Below, piece by piece: positions 18,005 through 28,083 of a stretch of DNA of 64,000 bases. The stretch is from positions 124,001 through 188,000 of the forward strand of contig NZ_JANHAP010000008.1 in assembly GCF_024734385.1 (NCBI RefSeq). Direction: 5' to 3'. A model generated the notes under the pieces. The model searched no databases. It was not told where the DNA came from and saw only the letters and a program-made list of their open reading frames with translations. The first letter of the stretch is position 1; each line of letters begins with the position of its first letter. The stretch is from Dasania sp. GY-MA-18 (lineage in GTDB: Bacteria; Pseudomonadota; Gammaproteobacteria; Pseudomonadales; Dasaniaceae). The position numbers and the translations under genes were made by a program.

Positions 18005-18410
18005 CCTCGTTGTTAGCCCTTCTTTAATTCTTAAAAGCTATCTTTTCGCTTTAGCCTGCTTGCTGCTGTTGGCATTGTTGGCTTACCCACTGCCCTGGTA
18101 TGGGTTGTTGCTAGTGCTGCCCTTGCTGGCGATGTATTTTTATCGTTGTTGGCGGCAATATTTTTCAGCGCAGCGTTTACAAGGCTTGCAGCACGAAGGT
18201 GGCCGCTGGTTGTTGCGCTATGCTGGCGGTAATGTAGAGGTGCATTTGCAGGCGGCTACCGTATGGCCCTGGTTGATTGCGGCGAGCTATTATCACCCCT
18301 TAAATCGCCAAGTTTATCCTGTGCTATTGCTGGCCGATAGCTGCCAGCGGGATGATTTTCGGCGCCTGCGCGTGTTGTTAAAAAGCCGCAAGGCATACCA
18401 AGCGGCTTAA
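17988..18410 (+). CDS. ygfX: YgfX/CptA family inner-membrane protein
   Basis: Protein of about 140 residues with two adjacent hydrophobic helices near the N-terminus (SYLFALACLLLLALLAY and WYGLLLVLPLLAMYF) and a soluble C-terminal part, as in the YgfX (CptA) family. In E. coli it was described as a toxin affecting MreB/FtsZ and paired with SdhE; that toxin role is debated and cannot be judged here. The start is ATG 17988, overlapping sdhE by 17 bases; a TTG at 17982 is also possible. Confidence 0.8.
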   Translation: MHGPLSLVVSPSLILKSYLFALACLLLLALLAYPLPWYGLLLVLPLLAMYFYRCWRQYFSAQRLQGLQHEGGRWLLRYAGGNVEVHLQAATVWPWLIAASYYHPLNRQVYPVLLLADSCQRDDFRRLRVLLKSRKAYQAA

Positions 18411-18432
18411 TACTGCAGCAGCTGTTAGTCGC

Positions 18433-20022
18433 TTATTGCAGTGGCTCTTTTTTATCGGGGTAGAGTATGGTGTCCTCGGCCTTAGCCAGGGTATCGGGGT
18501 AATCTAAGGTGTAGTGCAGGCCGCGGCTCTCTTTGCGGCTTAGTGCTGAGCGTATGATTAGCTCGGCGACTTTGGCGAGGTTACGTAGCTCTAATAAATC
18601 ATTACTGACCTTGTAGTTGCTGTAATACTCGTTTATCTCCTGTTGTAATAATTCAGCGCGACGCAGGGCGCGTTGCAGGCGCTTATTGGTGCGCACTATG
18701 CCCACGTAATCCCACATAAAGCGGCGCAGCTCATCCCAGTTATGGGAGATAACTACATCTTCATCGGAATCGGTAACCTGTGATTCATCCCAGGGGTTAA
18801 TATTAACCGCAGGCCATTGCTGATCCAGATTGGCCATCATATGTTGTGCGGCTGAACGGCCGTACACCAAACACTCCAATAATGAATTGCTAGCCATGCG
18901 GTTGGCGCCGTGCAGCCCGGTAAAAGAGGTTTCTCCTATGGCGTAAAGATTGGCGATATCGGTTTGGCTGTATTGATCAACCATCACGCCGCCGCAGGTG
19001 TAGTGCGCAGCCGGTACTACGGGTATAGGGTCGCGAGTGATATCTATGCCTAGCTCTAAGCAGCGGGCTTTTACGGTGGGGAAGTGGTGCAAAATAAAGT
19101 CCGGCGAGCGATGGCTAATATCCAAATACACGCAATCACTACCTAAGCGCTTCATTTCGTGGTCTATGGCGCGTGCCACTATATCTCTGGGGGCCAGCTC
19201 ACCGCGTTCGTCAAAGCGATGCATAAAGCGTTCGCCATTGGGCAGTAATAGGCGGCCACCTTCGCCCCGTATGGCCTCGGTAATCAAAAAGGACTTAGCT
19301 TCAGGGTGGTATAAGCACGTGGGGTGGAACTGGTTAAATTCCATATTGGCCACTCGGCAGCCCGCACGCCAGGCCATGGCTATGCCATCACCGCTGGCGC
19401 CATCGGGGTTGCTGGTATAGAGGTAGGCCTTGCTGGCACCGCCGGTGCTTAGCGCCACAAACTTGGCTTGAAACAGGTCTACATGGCCGGTGTTTCTATT
19501 GAGCACATAGGCGCCGTGGCATTGGCCTTGGCGGGTAATAAGGTCTACCGCTACGCGCTGCTCGTAAATATGAATATTATCGGCTTCTATGGCGCGCTGT
19601 ATCAGGGTTTCAGAGACCGCCCGGCCAGTGGCATCGGCGGCGTGAATAATGCGGCGGTGACTGTGGCCACCTTCTTTGGTTAAGTGGAAAGACTGGCCGG
19701 GGTCGGTGTTGCGGGTAAATTGCACCCCTTGCTCTACTAACCAGTTAACTAAGTCGTTGCTATTGTTAACGGTAAAGGCCACGGCATCTTCGTGACACAG
19801 ATCGGCGCCAGCGGCGAGGGTGTCGGCTATATGGGCCGCGCAGGAGTCTTCCTCATCCAGTACTGCCGCGATGCCGCCCTGTGCGTAATAAGTCGCGCCT
19901 TGGCTGAGCTCGCCCTTACATATCAGCGCTACCTGCAAGGCGGGGTCTAAGTGCAAGGCCAGCGAGAGGCCGGCCGCACCACTGCCTATAATTAATACAT
20001 CGTGTTGTAAGGGACTGCTCAT
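18433..20022 (-). CDS. nadB: L-aspartate oxidase
   Basis: FAD enzyme that oxidises L-aspartate to iminoaspartate, the first step of NAD synthesis de novo. With ATG 20022 it has 529 residues (E. coli 540). The FAD-binding motif [13 protein letters not shown] lies at the N-terminus. Further motifs are [41 protein letters not shown] and [20 protein letters not shown]. The open frame runs on upstream to 20196, but that extension does not look like NadB. It is divergent from rpoE, the usual nadB/rpoE arrangement. Confidence 0.96.
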   Translation of the reverse strand: MSSPLQHDVLIIGSGAAGLSLALHLDPALQVALICKGELSQGATYYAQGGIAAVLDEEDSCAAHIADTLAAGADLCHEDAVAFTVNNSNDLVNWLVEQGVQFTRNTDPGQSFHLTKEGGHSHRRIIHAADATGRAVSETLIQRAIEADNIHIYEQRVAVDLITRQGQCHGAYVLNRNTGHVDLFQAKFVALSTGGASKAYLYTSNPDGASGDGIAMAWRAGCRVANMEFNQFHPTCLYHPEAKSFLITEAIRGEGGRLLLPNGERFMHRFDERGELAPRDIVARAIDHEMKRLGSDCVYLDISHRSPDFILHHFPTVKARCLELGIDITRDPIPVVPAAHYTCGGVMVDQYSQTDIANLYAIGETSFTGLHGANRMASNSLLECLVYGRSAAQHMMANLDQQWPAVNINPWDESQVTDSDEDVVISHNWDELRRFMWDYVGIVRTNKRLQRALRRAELLQQEINEYYSNYKVSNDLLELRNLAKVAELIIRSALSRKESRGLHYTLDYPDTLAKAEDTILYPDKKEPLQ

Positions 20023-20211
20023 AAGTGTGAGGGGTGCTTTATCAATTAATGGTTTTTTATAGTGGGGGGGTCGCGTAAACTCGCCACTGATTAGCTGGCT
20101 ACAATGTGCGCGTAGTATAAGCCCGTAAACACAAAAAGCGAAATTAAACAGGGTGTTAGCGGAACTATAGAAAAAGCAGGGGCTCTTAGAGGGCAAGCAT
20201 AAAGCATGAAA

Positions 20212-20237
20212 GAACTTTTACTACACACTATGGTCAA
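20212..20237 (+). promoter_or_regulatory. Sigma-E-type promoter of rpoE
   Basis: GAACTT (20212-20217), a 16-base spacer, then TCAA (20234-20237) matches the RpoE/AlgU consensus (GAACTT, 16-17 bases, TCtgA/TCAAA). It lies about 38 bases before the rpoE ATG, so the operon is predicted to be autoregulated, as in E. coli and Pseudomonas. Confidence 0.75.
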
Positions 20238-20275
20238 CCCATTGAACAAGAAGTATGCAGTTTGTTGGGGGTGCA

Positions 20276-20869
20276 ATGTCTAGCACCCCAAAGGCGGACC
20301 AGCAACTCGTTAAGCGAGTACAGCAGGGCGATAAGCGAGCCTATGATTTACTGGTATTAAAGTACCAGCATAAAATCTTTGGGTTAATTTCTCGTTATAT
20401 ACGCGATCACGCTGAAATACAGGATGTGGCACAGGAGGCTTTTATTAAAGCTTACCGAGCCCTGCCTAATTTCAGAGGCGATAGTGCCTTTTATACTTGG
20501 CTGTACCGTATAGCTATAAACACCGCCAAAAATCACTTGGTGTCTAGAGGGCGCCGCCCGCCTAGTGCCGATATAGATGTAGAAGATGCGGAACATTTTG
20601 AGGGTGACTCCCCTCTAAAAGACATTGAAAACCCAGAGAATGCTTTATTTGGTAGCGAATTGAAGGCGGTTTTAGATAAGGCTATAGAGGATTTACCCAG
20701 TGATTTACGCACGGCGTTGACCCTGCGTGAGCTGGAAGATTTTAGTTATGAGGATATCGCCGATGTTATGGGTTGCCCCGTAGGCACCGTGCGATCACGA
20801 ATATTTCGTGCCAGGGAGGCGGTGGACAAACAGGTAAGAGCGCAGATGGATGGCTTGCAAACGGCCTAA
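20276..20869 (+). CDS. rpoE: RNA polymerase sigma factor RpoE (AlgU)
   Basis: Extracytoplasmic-function sigma factor for envelope stress, 197 residues. Region 2 has QQLVKRVQQGDKRAYDLLVL, KYQHKIFGLISRYI and DVAQEAFIKAYRALPNFRG; region 4 has ELEDFSYEDIADVMGCPVGT and VRSRIFRAREAVD. It is close to the AlgU/RpoE subgroup throughout. ATG 20276 is preferred over 20255 because a GGGG Shine-Dalgarno-like run sits about 7 bases ahead and the protein then starts before the conserved QQLVKRVQ. It leads rpoE-rseA-rseB-rseC. Confidence 0.97.
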   Translation: MSSTPKADQQLVKRVQQGDKRAYDLLVLKYQHKIFGLISRYIRDHAEIQDVAQEAFIKAYRALPNFRGDSAFYTWLYRIAINTAKNHLVSRGRRPPSADIDVEDAEHFEGDSPLKDIENPENALFGSELKAVLDKAIEDLPSDLRTALTLRELEDFSYEDIADVMGCPVGTVRSRIFRAREAVDKQVRAQMDGLQTA

Positions 20870-20928
20870 GCGGGTACCAGCAGCAACGGCATTGATATGA
20901 GTAGCATTAAAAAGGCAGAGGTAGTTTT

Positions 20929-21570
20929 ATGAGTGAGCAATTGCGAGAGGCATTGTCGGCATTAAAAGACGGTGAGGCAGAAGAGCTGGAATTGCGCCGT
21001 TTACTAAAGCACGGTGATACTCAGGAGCTGGATCAGTGTTGGCGATCTATGCACCGACTTACCGATGCCATGTCTGGTGGTGAAGCGCTGGCTTTTACGC
21101 AGTGGGATATTAGCGATAAGGTGGCTGCGGCTATAGCGCAAGAGCCTGCCCATGCGGTGGCTGAAACTGCCTCGGTGGGCGAGCAGCCCAAGGCTTGGTA
21201 CAAGCCGGTGGCCGGCTTTGCGGTAGCTGCCTCTGTGGCTATGGCCATAGTGGTAGGCGGTCAAAGTTTTATTAATAGCGATGCTGGGGTAACGCCGGTG
21301 GTTGATACCTTAGCTACGGCCAATAATAGTGGTCGAGTCTATCCTGCCCAGTTAGCTGCCAGTGGAGTAGGTAATGTCACCGTGGCTGCCACCCTAAATC
21401 AACAGTCAATAATGCCCGGTACTGGTTTATCAAAAGCGGTAGAGCAGGGCGACCTCACCGCCGAGCAGCGTTTGCATCAATATATGTTGGAACACACCGA
21501 ACAATCCGCATTAAACAATGGTCAGGGCATGATTAACTTTGCCCGTGTTGTTAGTTACGAGGCGCAGTAA
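20929..21570 (+). CDS. rseA: Anti-sigma-E factor RseA (MucA)
   Basis: Single-pass membrane protein that holds RpoE inactive until cleaved by DegS/RseP under envelope stress. Residues 1-90 form the cytoplasmic anti-sigma domain (MSEQLREALSALKDGEAEEL, then DQCWRSMHRLTDAMSG). A membrane helix lies near 90-110 (VAGFAVAASVAMAIVVGG), followed by a periplasmic part of about 100 residues ending in EQSALNNGQGMINFARVVSY, like MucA. It lies 59 bases after rpoE, with a GAGG-type site before the ATG. Confidence 0.93.
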   Translation: MSEQLREALSALKDGEAEELELRRLLKHGDTQELDQCWRSMHRLTDAMSGGEALAFTQWDISDKVAAAIAQEPAHAVAETASVGEQPKAWYKPVAGFAVAASVAMAIVVGGQSFINSDAGVTPVVDTLATANNSGRVYPAQLAASGVGNVTVAATLNQQSIMPGTGLSKAVEQGDLTAEQRLHQYMLEHTEQSALNNGQGMINFARVVSYEAQ

Positions 21571-21573
21571 ATC

Positions 21574-22506
21574 ATGTTGCGCTTTAAGTCCGCTCTGTTG
21601 CTTGCATTATTGATGACCATCAATCTGCTGGCTAGGGCCGATAGCCTAGCACCGCAGGATTGGCTGCAAAAAATGTCTAGCAGCCATAGGCAGTTAAATT
21701 ATCAAGGGCTGTTTACTTATGAGCAGGCCGATAGCATACAGACCCTGCGTATATTTCACGCCCTGATAGACGGTGAAGAGTACGAGCGCTTAGAGCGGCT
21801 CAATAGCACAGAGCTTAATGTGGTACGCAAAGGCCACGGTCCCAGCTGCCTACATGCCGGTGATAAGCTGATTAAATTGCTAAAACAGCAGCATAATAGC
21901 CATGTGGGTATGGCACATTTTTATGACTTTTCCATCGCGGGGCGCGATAGAGTCGCTGGCCGTAAAGTGGTGATACTGGCAGTCATGCCCAGGGACAAAC
22001 ACCGCTTTGGTCACCGTTTATCTTTGGATGAAGAAACCGGGCTGTTGCTGCGGGGCGTGCAATACAGTGCTGACAATAAAGTGCTGGAGCGCTTTCAGTT
22101 TGTCGACATAGAATTAAATGCCGATATCCCCCGTGAGACGTTCAACGAACCTAAGCATATGCAACAAGCAGCGCATATTGCCCCTGCTGTGAACGACAAA
22201 GCCAACTATGCTTGGCGCTTAAGCTGGTTGCCGGGTGGTTTTAAATCTATCCCTAGCCCTGCAAAAAAATCCCCCGTCGATAGCCAGACCTTTACTGATG
22301 GCTTGGCAGTGTTTTCGGTATTTGTCGAGCCCCACCAAGATAACAGCCCCGCAGCCGGTGTACAGGGCAGGGCTCAACGTGGTGCCACTATGGCTTATTC
22401 TCGTGCCTTTCAACTCCATGGCCAAACCTATAGGGTGACCGTGGTAGGCGAAATCCCCCAGCTCACCGCTGAGCGTGTGGCGGCCTCTATAGTGGCGGCT
22501 AGCTAA
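21574..22506 (+). CDS. rseB: Sigma-E regulator RseB (MucB)
   Basis: Periplasmic protein that binds the RseA periplasmic domain and senses lipopolysaccharide or mislocalised lipoproteins, protecting RseA from DegS. Protein of 310 residues with a signal peptide (FKSALLLALLMTINLLARA, cleavage near residue 22). The conserved MucB/RseB segments WLQKMSSSHRQLNYQGLFTY and YSRAFQLHGQTYRVTVVGEI are visible. It begins 3 bases after rseA. Confidence 0.94.
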   Translation: MLRFKSALLLALLMTINLLARADSLAPQDWLQKMSSSHRQLNYQGLFTYEQADSIQTLRIFHALIDGEEYERLERLNSTELNVVRKGHGPSCLHAGDKLIKLLKQQHNSHVGMAHFYDFSIAGRDRVAGRKVVILAVMPRDKHRFGHRLSLDEETGLLLRGVQYSADNKVLERFQFVDIELNADIPRETFNEPKHMQQAAHIAPAVNDKANYAWRLSWLPGGFKSIPSPAKKSPVDSQTFTDGLAVFSVFVEPHQDNSPAAGVQGRAQRGATMAYSRAFQLHGQTYRVTVVGEIPQLTAERVAASIVAAS

Positions 22507-22511
22507 AGCGT

Positions 22512-22991
22512 ATGATGACCGAAGTTGCTAGAGTGTTGGCAGTAGAGCCGCAGCACTTATGGGTGGAAACTTTACAAAAAAGCACCTGTAATAGCTGCAC
22601 AGCCCAAAAAGGCTGCGGCTATGGCTTGATGAATGAAGCTGCTCACCAGCGCCGTAACCATTTGCGAGTGGCCATACCGGCCGCTGATAGCCATCATTAT
22701 CAACTGGACGACAAGGTAGAGCTGGAGTTTCCAGAGCAATTGCTAGTTAGCGGCGCGATGCTGGTGTATCTGCTGCCACTGTTAACTATGTTGGCGGCCG
22801 GTGCTGTAGCCAGCCTTTGGTTTAACCGTGAGGGTTTGATTGTGCTGGCTTCAATAATGGGCTTGGCACTGGGTTTTGCATTGGTGTGGTGGCGCTCTCG
22901 CCAGCAGGCTAGCAACGTAGCCGGGCAGGTAAAGGTTAGGCTTAGTGGCAGGGCTAAAACCGCCTGCGCTGAGGTTATTAGCCGAGCTTAA
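22512..22991 (+). CDS. rseC: SoxR-reducing system/RseC family protein
   Basis: Inner-membrane protein of 159 residues in the RseC/MucC family. It has the Cys-rich N-terminal motif CNSCTAQKGCGYG (pattern C-x2-C-x5-C), then two membrane helices (LVYLLPLLTMLAAGAVASL and LIVLASIMGLALGFALVWW) in the last 90 residues. Its role in sigma-E control or in SoxR reduction (with the Rsx complex) is not settled. It begins 5 bases after rseB. No mucD/degP gene follows, unlike Pseudomonas. Confidence 0.92.
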   Translation: MMTEVARVLAVEPQHLWVETLQKSTCNSCTAQKGCGYGLMNEAAHQRRNHLRVAIPAADSHHYQLDDKVELEFPEQLLVSGAMLVYLLPLLTMLAAGAVASLWFNREGLIVLASIMGLALGFALVWWRSRQQASNVAGQVKVRLSGRAKTACAEVISRA

Positions 22992-23144
22992 GTATTCAAA
23001 AAGCGCTATTCATAGCTAGATCCCCCCCTTTCCTGTAAAATTCCGCGCTTGACTGAGATGAGTCTTATTCAGCCCGCTCACATACGGTTTTTATAGCGGC
23101 TGTGATAAGTGTATTTATGTAGTTTTCTGGAAGTGGTTTAGCGA

Positions 23145-24944
23145 GTGAGTAACTTAGATTTAATTCGAAATTTTTCCATTATTGCCCATATTGATCACGG
23201 TAAATCCACCCTCGCTGATCGCTTTATTCAAACCTGTGGGGGGCTGACTGCCCGCGAAATGGCGGCCCAAGTGCTGGACTCTATGGATATAGAGCGCGAG
23301 CGCGGTATTACCATTAAAGCGCAAAGCGTTACCCTCAATTACAACGCCAAAAACGGCAAAACCTACCAGCTTAACTTTATTGACACCCCGGGCCATGTGG
23401 ACTTTTCCTATGAGGTGTCACGATCCTTGGCGGCCTGCGAGGGGGCTTTGCTGGTGGTAGATGCGGCCCAAGGGGTAGAGGCGCAATCGGTAGCCAATTG
23501 CTATACCGCCATAGAGCAGGGCTTGGAAGTGTTACCCGTGCTCAATAAAATGGACTTGCCGCAGGCTGACCCCGATACGGTTAAGCAAGAGATAGAAGAA
23601 ATCATCGGCCTAGATGCCGAACATGCCATCCCCGTAAGTGCCAAGTCGGGCATGGGCGTGGATGACTTACTTGAGCAATTGGTAGAACTGATCCCACCGC
23701 CGGAAGGCGATCCCGAAGGTGATTTGCAGGCGCTGATTATCGACTCTTGGTTTGATAATTACTTGGGCATAGTGTCGCTAGTGCGTGTTAAACACGGCGA
23801 GTTGCGCAAGGGTGACAAGATCATGATGAAGTCTACCGGCAAGCAACATATAGCCGATAGCGTAGGTATTTTTACTCCCAAGCGTACCGTTACCGGCGTA
23901 TTAAGAGCAGGTGAAGTAGGTTTTGTGGTGGCCGGCATTAAAGATATACACGGCGCGCCAGTGGGTGACACCATCACCCATTCCAATACGCCTAATGTGG
24001 CTCAACTACCTGGCTTTAAAAAGGTAAAACCACAGGTTTATGCCGGCTTATTTACGGTAAGCTCCGATGATTATGAAGCCTTCCGCGATGCGTTGGCCAA
24101 GTTAACCCTTAACGACGCCTCTTTGTTTTATGAACCTGAGAGCTCTGATGCGCTGGGTTTTGGCTTCCGTATAGGCTTCCTGGGCATGTTGCACATGGAG
24201 ATTATTCAGGAGCGTTTAGAGCGTGAATATAATCTAGACCTGATCACCACTGCGCCCACGGTTATTTATCAAGTACTCACCAAAAAAGGTGAGGTGTTAA
24301 TGGTAGATAACCCCTCAGCCTTGCCTGATCCAGGTGTGTTGGATGAGGTGCGCGAGCCTATTTGTATAGCCAATATGCTGGTGCCGCAGGACTACTTAGG
24401 CGCTGTCATTACCCTATGTGTAGAAAAACGCGGTGTGCAAAAAGATATGCAGTTTTTAGGTAAGCAGGTGGCGGTAAGCTATGAACTACCTATGAACGAG
24501 GTGGTGTTAGATTTCTTTGATAGATTAAAGTCTGTCAGCCGCGGCTACGCCTCACTGGATTACAGCTTTGACCGTTTCCAAGAGGCCCCACTGGTCAAAC
24601 TGGATGTATTGATTAATGGCGATAGAGTTGATGCGCTGTCGATTATAGTGCACCGCGATCAAGCGCAAAGCCGCGGTAGAGCCTTAACTGAAAAAATGAA
24701 AGAGCTAATTCCCCGGCAAATGTTTGATGTTGCTATACAGGCCGCCATAGGTGGTCAAATAGTGGCTAGGCAGTCAGTAAAAGCCTTGCGTAAAAACGTA
24801 ACCGCCAAATGTTATGGCGGTGATGTTAGCCGTAAGCGCAAACTGCTAGAAAAACAAAAAGCGGGTAAAAAACGCATGAAACAAGTGGGTAATGTAGAGA
24901 TTCCACAAAGCGCGTTTTTAGCGGTGCTAAAAGTCGATAACTAA
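23145..24944 (+). CDS. lepA: Elongation factor 4 (LepA)
   Basis: Ribosome-associated GTPase that back-translocates or helps ribosome biogenesis, 599 residues, the standard length. G1 is [13 protein letters not shown] near residue 14, G3 is DTPGHVDF and G4 is NKMDLPQ. EF-G-like domains and the LepA-specific C-terminal domain follow (ending [20 protein letters not shown]). The start is GTG 23145, giving [20 protein letters not shown]. The 153-base gap from rseC may hold its own promoter. It leads the lepA-lepB-DUF4845-rnc-era-recO-acpS block. Confidence 0.97.
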   Translation: MSNLDLIRNFSIIAHIDHGKSTLADRFIQTCGGLTAREMAAQVLDSMDIERERGITIKAQSVTLNYNAKNGKTYQLNFIDTPGHVDFSYEVSRSLAACEGALLVVDAAQGVEAQSVANCYTAIEQGLEVLPVLNKMDLPQADPDTVKQEIEEIIGLDAEHAIPVSAKSGMGVDDLLEQLVELIPPPEGDPEGDLQALIIDSWFDNYLGIVSLVRVKHGELRKGDKIMMKSTGKQHIADSVGIFTPKRTVTGVLRAGEVGFVVAGIKDIHGAPVGDTITHSNTPNVAQLPGFKKVKPQVYAGLFTVSSDDYEAFRDALAKLTLNDASLFYEPESSDALGFGFRIGFLGMLHMEIIQERLEREYNLDLITTAPTVIYQVLTKKGEVLMVDNPSALPDPGVLDEVREPICIANMLVPQDYLGAVITLCVEKRGVQKDMQFLGKQVAVSYELPMNEVVLDFFDRLKSVSRGYASLDYSFDRFQEAPLVKLDVLINGDRVDALSIIVHRDQAQSRGRALTEKMKELIPRQMFDVAIQAAIGGQIVARQSVKALRKNVTAKCYGGDVSRKRKLLEKQKAGKKRMKQVGNVEIPQSAFLAVLKVDN

Positions 24945-24973
24945 TCATTTAACAATAATTATTGGATTTATCT

Positions 24974-26029
24974 ATGGTTAATACGCTGTTGTTTGTCGTT
25001 TCAGGTATTAGTTTGCTGTTGTGGTTAATGCAAGAAAAGTTTGCCCGCCCACAAATACAAACCGAGCTGGATAGCTGCATACGTAACGATCAAACGCTAT
25101 CGGCCGACGAGCTGCTAGTAAAAACGGTGCCCAGCTGGTCAGAGTGGTTTTATAGAGCCACTTTTATTATGTGGTTGGCCTGGGGGGCTTCCATCTTTTT
25201 AGTCAAAGATGGCGACTTCGCCTTAGTGCTGGTGTGGTTAACGCTGTTTAGTGGGCTGGTCTATGCTATTGATCACTTCTTCTTTGCCGATAAGCGCAAC
25301 AGCTATGTGGAGTCGCCGTCGGTAACGGCCTTTTTAGGGCGTTACGTGGCCGAGCAAAAAGAATTATTGCTTAGCAACTATGGCCGCGAACTGATTTTGG
25401 CAGAGTATGCTAAATCCTTTTTTCCGGTATTGTTTGTGGTGGTGATACTGCGCTCATTTATCGTTGAGCCTTTTCAAATTCCCTCGGCCTCTATGGTGCC
25501 TACCTTAAAAGTAGGGGATTATATTTTAGTCAACAAATACACCTACGGCCTAAGGCTGCCAGTATTGGGCACTAAAATCTTAGAGGTTAATGAGCCACAG
25601 CGAGGCGACGTCATGGTGTTTTTCCCACCCGATGACCCGCGTTATTTTATTAAGCGGGTAATTGGTCTACCTGGCGATGAAATTATTTACAGCAACAAAA
25701 CGCTGACTATTAACGGCGAGCCTATGGCGCAAGAGTTTGTCGCGCAAATCTATGAAGCGGGTCAGCCGGTTAAACGCTATAAAGAGCAGTTTGCGGGCAG
25801 TACCCACACCATACACCAGTCCATAGGCATAGATAGAGGCGGTTTTTCTATAGTGGTGCCCCAGGGCCATTATTTTATGATGGGCGATAACCGTGATAAC
25901 AGCAGCGATAGCCGCTTCTGGGGGCCTGTACCCGAGCAAAATATAGTCGGCAAGGCTTTTGCTAAATGGATGTACTGGCCTTCTATTACCCAGCTGCCCA
26001 GCTTTAGCCGTGCCGGTATGATTGAATAA
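24974..26029 (+). CDS. lepB: Signal peptidase I
   Basis: Inner-membrane serine/lysine protease that removes signal peptides from secreted proteins. The catalytic Ser is in PSASMVPTLKVGDYILVNK and the catalytic Lys in RYFIKRVIGLPGD; GHYFMMGDNRDNSSDSR is the C-terminal box. With ATG 24974 it has 351 residues, longer than E. coli (324), owing to an extended N-terminal region with several hydrophobic helices. A TTG at 24962 would add four residues. It follows lepA by about 30 bases. Confidence 0.95.
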   Translation: MVNTLLFVVSGISLLLWLMQEKFARPQIQTELDSCIRNDQTLSADELLVKTVPSWSEWFYRATFIMWLAWGASIFLVKDGDFALVLVWLTLFSGLVYAIDHFFFADKRNSYVESPSVTAFLGRYVAEQKELLLSNYGRELILAEYAKSFFPVLFVVVILRSFIVEPFQIPSASMVPTLKVGDYILVNKYTYGLRLPVLGTKILEVNEPQRGDVMVFFPPDDPRYFIKRVIGLPGDEIIYSNKTLTINGEPMAQEFVAQIYEAGQPVKRYKEQFAGSTHTIHQSIGIDRGGFSIVVPQGHYFMMGDNRDNSSDSRFWGPVPEQNIVGKAFAKWMYWPSITQLPSFSRAGMIE

Positions 26030-26096
26030 AGCGCTGGCAGGCAATATGGCAAAAAGACACTACAATACGATAAAAAACAATAAGTGGAGAGATAGC

Positions 26097-26474
26097 ATGG
26101 TTAGCCCTATACGCCAACGCGGCATGTCAGGTTTAAGCCTATTAGTGGTTTTGTTATTAATCGGTTTTTTTGCAACAGTATTAGTGAAGTTACTGCCTAT
26201 TTATATGGAGTCCTGGACTATTAAGGGCGCTATCAATGGCGCTATAGAAGATGGTGGCCAAGGGCTATCAGCAGCCGATATACGCAAAAGCCTAGATAGA
26301 CAGTTTACTGTTAACCAAGTAACAGCGATTGCCGTTAAAGATATAGAAATTAAACGTGAAAAAAATGGCAAAATGACCATCAACGCGAACTATGAAAAGC
26401 GCGTCCCCTTTATGCAAAATGTGGATGTGGTGGTTAAATTTGAGAAATTTATATTTGAAGTACAAGGTAAATAA
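26097..26474 (+). CDS. DUF4845 domain protein
   Basis: Small protein of 125 residues found between lepB and rnc in many Pseudomonadales. It has a pilin-like N-terminal hydrophobic helix (GMSGLSLLVVLLLIGFFATV) after a short basic stretch, then a small soluble domain ending VDVVVKFEKFIFEVQGK. ATG 26097 is chosen because a good Shine-Dalgarno sequence (TGGAGAG) lies ahead; the open frame extends back to 26022 inside lepB. Function unknown; membrane-anchored with the C-terminal part probably outside the cytoplasm. Confidence 0.87.
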   Translation: MVSPIRQRGMSGLSLLVVLLLIGFFATVLVKLLPIYMESWTIKGAINGAIEDGGQGLSAADIRKSLDRQFTVNQVTAIAVKDIEIKREKNGKMTINANYEKRVPFMQNVDVVVKFEKFIFEVQGK

Positions 26475-27158
26475 TTGACAGTAACAATATCTCCCCAGCG
26501 GTTAATGGCCAAACTGGGTTATGAGTTTAAAGATAGCCAGCTATTAGAACGTGCTCTTAGCCACCGTAGCGTAGGGGCAAAAAATAATGAGCGCCTAGAA
26601 TTTTTAGGCGATTCCATTGTTAACTTTGTGATAGCAGAAAGTTTGTTTGAGCGTTTTCCCAAACTCAAAGAGGGCGAGCTTAGTCAAATGCGTGCGCAAT
26701 TGGTTAAGGGCAAAACTCTGGCGGAAATTGCTAGGGAGTTTGAACTGGGTGGTTATTTAAAGCTGGGCCAAGGTGAGATGAAAAGCGGTGGTTTTCGTCG
26801 TGAATCTATACTTGCCGATACGGTAGAGGCCTTGATAGGTGCCATCTATTTAGATTCCGACATGTTGCAATGCCGCGAACGGGTATTGAGCTGGTATCAC
26901 ACGCGCTTAGAGGCTATAGCCTCTAAAAGCAGCCATAAAGATGCCAAAACCACCTTGCAAGAAATACTACAGGCGCAAAAAAAAGCCCTGCCCGTATATA
27001 CCTTAATTGAGACCAGTGGCGAAGATCATCAGCAGCACTTTCAGGTGGCCTGTGAAATAGCCGGGCTACCCAATTGCATGGGTGAGGGTGGCAATAGGCG
27101 CAGTGCTGAACAAGCAGCCGCAGCGGCGGCGATAGAGTTAATTGAAAACAGCCAGTAA
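26475..27158 (+). CDS. rnc: Ribonuclease III
   Basis: Double-strand-specific endonuclease that processes rRNA precursors and mRNAs. Protein of 227 residues with the signature [20 protein letters not shown], the acidic catalytic site [11 protein letters not shown] and a C-terminal dsRNA-binding domain (about 155-225, [20 protein letters not shown]). The start is TTG 26475, immediately after the DUF4845 stop, with AAGG about 7 bases upstream; no ATG fits the conserved N-terminus. rnc next to era is the classic pair. Confidence 0.96.
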   Translation: MTVTISPQRLMAKLGYEFKDSQLLERALSHRSVGAKNNERLEFLGDSIVNFVIAESLFERFPKLKEGELSQMRAQLVKGKTLAEIAREFELGGYLKLGQGEMKSGGFRRESILADTVEALIGAIYLDSDMLQCRERVLSWYHTRLEAIASKSSHKDAKTTLQEILQAQKKALPVYTLIETSGEDHQQHFQVACEIAGLPNCMGEGGNRRSAEQAAAAAAIELIENSQ

Positions 27159-27174
27159 GGCTGTAGGAAAGATT

Positions 27175-28077
27175 ATGAGTGAAACACGCTGTGGTTATGT
27201 AGCGATCGTAGGCCGCCCCAATGTGGGTAAGTCCACCTTGCTCAACCACATATTAGGGCAAAAAATCAGTATTACCTCGCGCAAGCCACAAACCACGCGT
27301 CACCGTGTGCTGGGTATCAAAACCGAAAACCAAGTGCAGTCCATTTTTGTGGATACTCCTGGCTTACACCAAAACGACGATTCCGAAAAAGCCATTAACC
27401 GCTATATGAACCGTGCCGCCAGCTCGGCGATTAAAGATGTGGATGTGGTGGTATTTGTAGTGGATAGAGGTAAATGGACAGCCGCTGATGATTGGGTGTT
27501 AGAGCAGGTCAAGCGAGCTCCTTGCCCCGTGATTTTAGCGGTCAACAAAGTTGATCAGATGGACGACAAGAGCAGCCTGTTACCCTTTATAGAGGCCGCC
27601 GAACAAAAAATGGACTTTGCTGATATCGTACCTGTTTCAGCCCTAAGAGATACCAACTTAGATCGCTTAGAGGCCTGCATTAACGAGCGTCTGCCCAAAG
27701 ACGATTGGTTTTATGATGAAGACCAAATTACCGATAGAAGCTCGCGTTTTATGGCTGCCGAGTTAGTACGCGAAAAGATCATGCGTCAGCTAGGGGCCGA
27801 AGTACCCTATGAAATCACCGTAGAGATAGAAGAATTTAGCGACAGCGGCAAAAGCTTGCATATAGGCGCATTAATCCTAGTCGAGCGCGAAGGCCAAAAA
27901 CGCATAGTGATAGGCGATAAGGGCAGCCGCTTAAAACTGATAGGTCAGGAGGCCAGGCTAGACATGGAGCAAATGTTTGAGCGCAAAGTTATGCTCAAAC
28001 TGTGGGTGAAAGTAAAGTCAGGCTGGTCTGATGATGAAAGAGCCCTGCGCAGCTTGGGCTATAACGACTTCGACTAG
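27175..28077 (+). CDS. era: GTPase Era
   Basis: Ribosome-assembly GTPase that binds the 3' end of 16S rRNA. Protein of 300 residues with G1 [18 protein letters not shown]2 [11 protein letters not shown]3 DTPGLH, G4 NKVDQ and G5 SAL, followed by a type-2 KH domain ([20 protein letters not shown] and [12 protein letters not shown]). ATG 27175 has AGGAAAG ahead; the open frame extends back into rnc but without homology. It lies 16 bases after rnc. Confidence 0.97.
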   Translation: MSETRCGYVAIVGRPNVGKSTLLNHILGQKISITSRKPQTTRHRVLGIKTENQVQSIFVDTPGLHQNDDSEKAINRYMNRAASSAIKDVDVVVFVVDRGKWTAADDWVLEQVKRAPCPVILAVNKVDQMDDKSSLLPFIEAAEQKMDFADIVPVSALRDTNLDRLEACINERLPKDDWFYDEDQITDRSSRFMAAELVREKIMRQLGAEVPYEITVEIEEFSDSGKSLHIGALILVEREGQKRIVIGDKGSRLKLIGQEARLDMEQMFERKVMLKLWVKVKSGWSDDERALRSLGYNDFD

Positions 28078-28083
28078 CGTAAC

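Noticed and set aside
20023-20196. N-terminal extension of NadB to 20196
   Set aside because: NadB normally begins just before the FAD-binding motif; ATG 20022 gives the expected length.
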